From positions 224,401,360 through 224,465,359 of the forward strand of contig JBOZIK010000001.1 of assembly GCA_051453625.1 (NCBI GenBank): a stretch of 64,000 nt of DNA, in the 5' to 3' direction. The DNA comes from Welwitschia mirabilis. Its lineage: Eukaryota; Gnetophyta; Gnetopsida; Welwitschiales. Below, piece after piece: positions 58,325 through 64,000 of the stretch (positions are counted from its first letter, which is position 1; the number at the start of each line of letters is the position of its first letter). Position numbers and translations under genes: made by a program. The notes beneath the pieces were generated by a model. The model had not been told where the DNA came from, made no database searches, and was given only the letters and a program-made list of their open reading frames with translations.

Positions 58325-60640
58325 AACAAAACCTTCTTTAGAGTTATAGTAGATTCTAGACAAAACTCTAACATTCTATAGTATCTCTTTCGACTTTAGG
58401 TAAGTTATGGATAGAATCTTCAAATCCTATTATGCATCTATAAACTTTAATTTAGTTTTAGATTAAATGCCAATATTTTATAATGATTCTATAGGATTTA
58501 ATTAAATTATAAAGATTACGTTAAGATCCTATAGTAACTCTATAGACTTCAAATTAGTTCTTAACAAAACCTTATAGTAAATTTATAGGTTGTGATTTAG
58601 TTTAGAATCTTGATGCCCTGTGATGATATTATACACTCTAATTTTATTCTAGATGAAATATTTATATTCTATAGTAACTCTATAAGGTCTCATTTAGTCT
58701 TGAACTAAATGTTACATAGTGGCTCTATAAATTCTAAATAAATATTAGACAAAATCCTAATATACTGTGATAAATTTATAGGCTCTTATTTAGTTAAAGA
58801 AAAATTCCTACTGTCCTATAATGAATCTATAGGCTTTAAGTTCATCCTAGATGGAAATTTGTTATCTTATAGTAACTATATATACTTCTATTTAGTTTCA
58901 AATAAATTCTATATATCTTATAGTAACTATGTAAGCTTCAATTTATACTTAGATAGAATCATGACATCCTATAGTAATTATATAAGTTTTAATTTAGTCT
59001 TAAATAGAACCCTATCATCCTCTAGTGATTTTACATCCTATAGATCATTCTTAGATAAAATTCTAACATAATAAAGCAAATGTATAAGATTTTATTCTAT
59101 CTTAGATAGATCCATGACATCCTACAATAAATTTATATACCTTAATTTGATCATAGAAAAAACATTATTTACCTATACTAATTCTTTAAGCTCTAAAGTT
59201 TTAGACAAAATCCTAACATCATATAGTTATTTTATAGGATTTTATTTAGTTCTAAATAGAATCTTAATAATGTATGACATCTCTGTATCTTTTGATTTAG
59301 TCCTAGATAGAACTTTAATGCTTTATAGTGGCATTATAGAATCTAAATTTACATTAAACAAAACCCTGATGCCCTATAGTATTTTATAGATGAAATGGTT
59401 ATTCTATAATGAAATACTTGCATCATATAATAATTTTAAGACTCTCATTAAGAGTAATAGTAGAATATTAACACATAATACTAACTTTAAAAACTTCTAT
59501 TTGCTCTAGAATAAAACAATGAGGCTTTATACTGAATTTAAAACCTTCATTAAATTTAGAAAATTTATTATTATGCTATACTAACTTTAAGATCCTCTAT
59601 TGGCTTTAAAATAAAATATTCATATCCTATAGTAATCTTACACTTTCTTATTAATGGCATACTACTACTTTATACTATTCTAAATCTCTTCTATTGATTT
59701 TAAGAGAAAATACTAGTTCCATGTAGTGATCTCAGATTATTATATTGNNNNNNNNNNNNNNNNNNNNNNNNNNNNNNNNNNNNNNNNNNNNNNNNNNNNN
59801 NNNNNNNNNNNNNNNNNNNNNNNNNNNNNNNNNNNNNNNNNNNNNNNNNNNNNNNNNNNNNNNNNNNNNNNNNNNNNNNNNNNNNNNNNNNNNNNNNNNN
59901 NNNNNNNNNNNNNNNNNNNNNNNNNNNNNNNNNNNNNNNNNNNNNNNNNNNNNNNNNNNNNNNNNNNNNNNNNNNNNNNNNNNNNNNNNNNNNNNNNNNN
60001 NNNNNNNNNNNNNNNNNNNNNNNNNNNNNNNNNNNNNNNNNNNNNNNNNNNNNNNNNNNNNNNNNNNNNNNNNNNNNNNNNNNNNNNNNNNNNNNNNNNN
60101 NNNNNNNNNNNNNNNNNNNNNNNNNNNNNNNNNNNNNNNNNNNNNNNNNNNNNNNNNNNNNNNNNNNNNNNNNNNNNNNNNNNNNNNNNNNNNNNNNNNN
60201 NNNNNNNNNNNNNNNNNNNNNNNNNNNNNNNNNNNNNNNNNNNNNNNNNNNNNNNNNNNNNNNNNNNNNNNNNNNNNNNNNNNNNNNNNNNNNNNNNNNN
60301 NNNNNNNNNNNNNNNNNNNNNNNNNNNNNNNNNNNNNNNNNNNNNNNNNNNNNNNNNNNNNNNNNNNNNNNNNNNNAGATTATTATATTGATTTTAAAAT
60401 AATAATATCTCCTTATACTAATCTTACATTCTTATATTAATTTTCAAATAGAACACTAGTGTCCTATATTAATCATAAGAGTTTTTTACTAAATCTAGAA
60501 TAAAATAATGCCATCTTATATTGATATAAAGTTCTTTTATTAACTTTATAGTAAAACATTAATATCCTACAATAATCTTAGACTCTTTTGTTGAATTTGG
60601 ATTATGCACTAATGTCTTATTAATATTAGGATTTTATTTT
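58325..60640. repeat. Satellite array with a 50-52 bp unit, two subfamilies
   Basis: The unit core TCCTATAGTAACTCTATAG recurs every 50-52 bp (for example starts at 58375, 58425, 58865, 58916, 58967). Units in 58325-59400 share TTTAATTTAGTCTTAGATAG; those in 59400-60640 share TAGACTCTTCTATTGATTTTA and AATAAAACA instead, so there are two subarrays. About 20 units lie in the first part and at least ten in the readable second part. The gap 59748-60376 lies inside the second. Unit divergence is high. The array ends where the copia pol 3' end begins. Confidence 0.9.
59748..60376. other. Assembly gap, 629 N, with identical 14-bp flanks in a satellite
   Basis: agattattatattg occurs on both sides (59734-59747 and 60377-60390). 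Joining the flanks keeps the satellite phase, so the array may be collapsed or the gap spurious. 629 is about twelve units. Confidence 0.85.
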
Positions 60641-60649
60641 TTTTTGACT

Positions 60650-61480
60650 TTAGAATGGAAATCAACAATATTTGCATGTGTTTGAATATTTGAAACATCT
60701 AGTAGACTTTTTCAACTTTCTAATTAATGAAATGATATTTAATATTAATGTCCTTAGTTGCAGCATGATAAACAAAATTCTTCATTAGATCTATGATACT
60801 CTGACTATCACAATGCATGATAAACTTGATTTGACAAGGGCCAAACCAACCAATAATATCATGTATCCATAACATCTCTTTAGTGGCTTTTGTTAAGATA
60901 ACATAATCAGCTTTTATAGTGGAAAGAGCAACATTGGATTATAGATAGAACATCTAGCTAATAGTTCCACCATCCAAAGGAAACATGTATTCAGTAGTAT
61001 ACCTTCTAATATTCCTACAACTAGCATAATCAAGATCCACATATCTTACCATATGAAAATCAACATTGCTAAAACATATAAACTAATATGTTGGATTCTC
61101 TTCAAGTAATGAAGTATTTATTTTATTGCTTTTCAATGCTCTTTTTTGGAATTATCATAAAATGAGAGACAATTCCAATTGCATGAACAATGTCTAATCT
61201 AGTATAGATCATGATATATAGTAGGATTTCCACAAATAATATTTAAGGCATCCTTTTCATTTCTTCCTTCTCATTCTTTGAATTAGGACAATCTTGATGA
61301 GATAATTAGAAATGTATAGCTAGATGAGTACAAGCATCTTTATAATCTAGAATGTTAAAATGTCTTAAAACTTTATCAATATACTTAGATTGACTCAACC
61401 ATAATATACTTAGATTGACTCAACCATAATGTGTGATGTAATCTGCCTATAATAATCCTTATTTTAAGGATTTATTTACT
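60650..61480 (-). pseudogene. Ty1/copia RNase H (copy E)
   Basis: The minus strand reads LSQSKYI (the KGLxLSQxxYIxKVLxRF block) twice because of a 25-bp duplication at 61381-61430, then YIDKVLRHFNIL. EHxKAIKxILHYLK follows near 61090-61140, and HCDSQSIIDLMKNFVYHAATKDINIKYHFI near 60700-60820 ends the domain. The order matches copia. Stops present. Confidence 0.9.
61381..61430. repeat. Perfect 25-bp tandem duplication in the copia RNase H
   Basis: atacttagattgactcaacc plus ataat occurs twice head to tail (61381-61405, 61406-61430) without a mismatch. Twenty-five is not a multiple of three, so it shifts the pol frame. Confidence 0.95.
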
Positions 61481-62130
61481 AGTCCAATATCTTTAGTGGA
61501 AAAAAGTACTAAATATTTCATGATTCGGTCTTTTGATTTATTTCATGTCATTTCCAACAATCAATATATATCAACATATAACATAATAATGATAATTATA
61601 GTTAAAGAAATCAAGTAAATATATATAAAATTACCATAATCACAACTAGAGTATCCCTGTTTCATCATAAAATCATCAAATATTTTATACCCTTAATGAG
61701 GTGCTTATTTCAACCCATAAAGAGATTTTATCTAACTACAAATTAAATTTCTATTTTCTAGTTCCAAGCCCTCTAATACATGCATATAAATTTCCTATTC
61801 TAGATCACCATGTAGAAATCCAAACAAGCAACCATGCTAATGAAATTCAAATAGATGTGTGTTTCACAGCTAGTGAGAAAGTTCTATAAAATTAATACTT
61901 GGTTTTTAGCTATATCCTTGTATTACCAATCATGCATTATAGAATTGTTGACCATTAACCTCTTGTTTAATGACATACATCCACTTAGATTTTAAAGGTT
62001 TTTTTCGTTTATGTAACGGAACTAAATTTCAAGTATGATTTCATTCCAAGAATTTTGTTTCTTCTTTCATAGCTTTTGATGTAATGGTATCAATTACTAG
62101 CCCACTACCATCACACTAAAATCTGTGACT
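61480..62130 (-). pseudogene. Ty1/copia reverse transcriptase (copy E)
   Basis: The minus strand reads AMKEETKFLE and NHTxNLVPLHKRKKPLKSKW (about 61970-62080), then LVIQGYSxKPSINF, then FLHGDLExEIYMH at 61779-61815, SLYGLKxAP and FDDFMMKQGYS. IIIIIMLYVD near 61562-61600 stands for LLLYVDDM with the second catalytic Asp replaced. The stops in GYSxKP and GLKxAP are both TAA at former Gln codons. The domain copies element RNA into DNA; it is inactive. Confidence 0.9.
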
Positions 62131-62393
62131 TATGTGAATGCTAGATCCCCTAATATTTATCCACTCATTGGGTTGGGCATGGAAAGTGCATAATCAATAA
62201 TCTTCCCCTAGATCCATATGTTGTGTACCCATATTGACCAAGAAGGAACTAAGAAGATTTAAACTTTAAAATCTTAAATCCATTTAGATATTAACTTAAC
62301 AATGAAAAATGCATGTGTTAATTATCTAACAACTCCCATTACTAAGATTAAAATATTTTCTAAGAATGTTGACATCACTTTTCTTTTTTTCCT
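62131..62393. other. Short stretch between two pseudo-elements
   Basis: No gene. A pyrimidine run (ttttctttttttccttttg) lies at 62371-62389. Confidence 0.5.
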
Positions 62394-62472
62394 TTTGTGA
62401 TTGGTTTGGAGTTTGGTGGGATGGTTTGGATGAAACAGGGTTGGGGGAGGGTGCCAGAATGGGGTGTGATAA
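62394..62472 (+). repeat. G-rich patch, quadruplex-like
   Basis: tggtttgg-type steps followed by gggttgggggaggg and then gggg after nine other bases. It is the most G-rich stretch outside the nested element and sits exactly between copia copy E and gypsy copy C. Origin unknown. Confidence 0.6.
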
Positions 62473-62479
62473 ATCTTCT

Positions 62480-62720
62480 CGTAGGATTTATTTCTAATCT
62501 CTTCAAGTTTATTAAGATTAATATTTTTAAATTCTAGGACTTCATTGAGATTATGATTAATCTAGAGTTACAATTAAGCTATGCAATAGGCTAAAAAAAT
62601 TTATATTCCATTTTAATATGAAGATAACATACTTTACTAAAAGTAATCCTATAAGGAGACATTCTAATAGAGGTTTTATAAGTAGTATAATATGTCTAGA
62701 GAATATCATTTTGATGAAGT
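62480..62720 (-). pseudogene. Integrase C-terminal half of gypsy copy C
   Basis: The minus strand reads TTYKTSIRMSPYRI (MSPYRI at 62645-62662), then CYLHIKMEYKFF (the CHLPVEVEHKAYWA block), then NINLNKLEEIRNKSYEKI near 62490-62540. These follow integrase directly in the family, yet here they come less than 100 bp after the RT end. Confidence 0.88.
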
Positions 62721-62799
62721 GATTAATTATGAGGTTGTAAAAAAGGAGTGGACGTAATAAGATATTTAAAGTTTCAAATGAAAATTAACATTCATACGT

Positions 62800-63710
62800 C
62801 TATTCAAAAGATGCATATTTAATAATAATATTAGATAAGAGGATACAAAGTTTTGAGAAATTCTAAATGAATCTATGATTATAAATATTACTTTTAATGA
62901 AATATCTCACATCTTTAATACATTTAAAAATAGGAAGATGACTAATAAGTTTAATTTTAATAGGATCCATGTCTATTCTATTTTTAAATATGACATATAT
63001 TAAAATAATAGCCTTAGTAAACATAAAATCATATTTCTTTAGTTAAGAACAACATTTTTCTCTTTTCAACGTGTAAGAAAAATATTAAAATTCATAAGAA
63101 TAGATTAAATAGTATATTCAATGTATAGAAAACAACATCCATAAGAACTTCCATAAAATATTCAATCATATCCAATAAAATACTCATCATATGATGTCAA
63201 AAAATGGCTAGAGAATTACATATACTAAAAGGCATACACTTTTAATTAGGATAAAAAAAAATGTGTAAAAGTTTTCTTTTCTTAATATTTAGGAGAAATT
63301 TCTATGTTTATATAGCCTAAATATTCATGTAAAAAGAAATAATACTAATGACATCCTAACTTTCTAAATTTTAATTAAGAAAAGAAAAATGAAAGTGTTT
63401 CTTAGTTTTTATGGAATTGAGCTTACTATAGTTAAAACATATTCTCCATCCTATTTTTTCTTTTACATGATAAATTACATCATTTTCATCATTGGTTATA
63501 GTAATTTTAGACTTTTCAAGTATACTTTTAGTAGGACTAACTTTTTAACTATTAGGGATTTAATAGATAGTATAAGCATTTATTAACTTAAGAAATTCCT
63601 TCATCATTACTTCTTTCATGTGAGTGTTAAGTCTATATTGAGATCCTTTATAAGTATTAGCATTTTCTTTATATATATTCATAGATAGATACCTTTAAAA
63701 TTAGAAATTA
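62800..63710 (-). pseudogene. Reverse transcriptase of gypsy copy C
   Basis: The minus strand reads HMKEVMMKEFLKLINA (near 63600), PNSxKVSPTK, ITNDENDVI, then GWRICFNYSKLNS (the CIDYRKLN motif). It continues into a GYINIEISPK block, EKKTFTHFF, MSILLDMIEYFMEVLMD around 63130-63190, and finally DPIKIKLISHLP and KDVRYF near 62890-62960. The FMDDF box is changed after MEVLMD. Many stops. Confidence 0.88.
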
Positions 63711-63739
63711 TTCATTTACAGTGTTTTTATATCATTTAA

Positions 63740-64000
63740 GTGGAGAAATTAAGGCTTGTCTTAGTGATGTGAAAAGTGTAATAAAAATAACTATAAGAAA
63801 TAGGTTTTGATATCTTAAAATGCATACTTTAAGCCTTTATAAAAGAGGCTATAGTTCAACATTTAAAATACATTCTTCACTAGAAGATTATCTTTATGAT
63901 AAATAATGTAGGGGGCTTAAATCTAACTTTATAATATGATGTTTCATATTTATAATTATATAATTGGTTAAGCATTATTATTGATTAGTGTATTACTTAT
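63740..64000. other. AT-rich end of window, no gene
   Basis: Upstream of copy C RT on the minus strand; the PR-RT spacer is expected here. No motif seen. Confidence 0.5.

Larger units (their letters stand above)
60650..62130 (-). mobile_element. Ty1/copia pseudo-element (copy E), RT and RNase H part
   Basis: The minus strand carries copia RT and RNase H blocks in order from 62090 down to 60650. No gag, protease or integrase is seen upstream, so the copy is 5'-truncated or its 5' part is beyond recognition. Its 3' side runs into the 51-bp satellite. Confidence 0.9.
62480..63730 (-). mobile_element. Athila/Tat-like Ty3/gypsy pseudo-element (copy C), internally deleted
   Basis: The minus strand gives RT from about 63700 down to 62800 and then the second half of integrase to about 62480, with RNase H and the integrase core missing. 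Same general family as copies A and B. The window ends before gag and protease would appear. Confidence 0.87.

Noticed and set aside
61701-61889. 62-codon plus-strand open frame
   Set aside because: It is antisense to the copia RT, whose HGDLE...EIYMH block occupies the same bases on the minus strand.
62398-62472. Polypurine tract of gypsy copy C
   Set aside because: Copy C is on the minus strand, so its tract should be pyrimidine-rich on the plus strand; this patch also contains many T bases.

Overview
This window looks like repeat-dominated nuclear DNA of a seed plant. It is very A+T-rich, almost empty of CpG, and built from old, heavily mutated retrotransposons. No intact cellular gene, rRNA, complete tRNA or CRISPR array is visible. 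Plant origin is inferred from the families present: Athila/Tat-like and chromovirus Ty3/gypsy, Ty1/copia, a LINE, and a fragment resembling the spliceosomal protein DIM1/YLS8. The low G+C, the age of the elements and stop codons at former Trp, Gln and Arg codons (expected from methylcytosine decay) fit a large gymnosperm-like genome, perhaps a gnetophyte. That species-level guess is weak.

Layout. 1-4.1 kb is gapped sequence with no recognisable gene. 4.1-12.5 kb is a minus-strand Athila/Tat-like gypsy pseudo-element. A 2.8-kb plus-strand LTR element (6911-9726) is nested in its reverse transcriptase. That insert has matching LTRs, a decayed iMet-type primer site, a near-perfect 5-bp target duplication, a CpG-richer body with a DIM1-like fragment, and a 19-bp minisatellite. 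12.5-21 kb holds anonymous AT-rich repeats. 21.3-22.85 kb is a plus-strand LINE reverse transcriptase; 23.5-24.6 kb a minus-strand copia remnant; 25.6 kb a CA microsatellite. 27-28.8 kb is a dispersed repeat; 29.0-34.6 kb is a plus-strand copy of the same gypsy family as 4-12 kb. 36-38.3 kb is a short acidic pseudo-coding unit. 39.2-49.1 kb has two direct copies of an LTR-like repeat around a gag-like region with a 131-codon ORF. 54.78 kb is half a tRNA-Asp. 55.2-57.3 kb is a minus-strand chromovirus remnant. 58.3-60.6 kb is a roughly 51-bp satellite that abuts the 3' end of a minus-strand copia (60.65-62.1 kb). 62.5-63.7 kb is a third gypsy fragment, minus strand.

Assembly structure matters here. 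All fourteen gaps of exactly 100 N separate a contig end from a contig start that overlap it by 39 to about 1520 bp at a few percent divergence. The apparent duplications around them, including the twin 131-codon ORFs, are therefore most likely unmerged haplotypes or contig overlaps, not biology. Of eight size-estimated gaps, two agree with the spacing in a paralogous copy, and two have identical 14-15-bp flanks; one of these (31878-32454) sits inside a reverse transcriptase reading that is continuous if the gap is removed.

The genes do not work together as a pathway. The window records nested insertion, internal deletion and C-to-T decay of retroelements. The best candidates for something undescribed are the non-autonomous LTR element carrying CpG-rich host-like sequence and the 51-bp satellite next to the copia 3' end.
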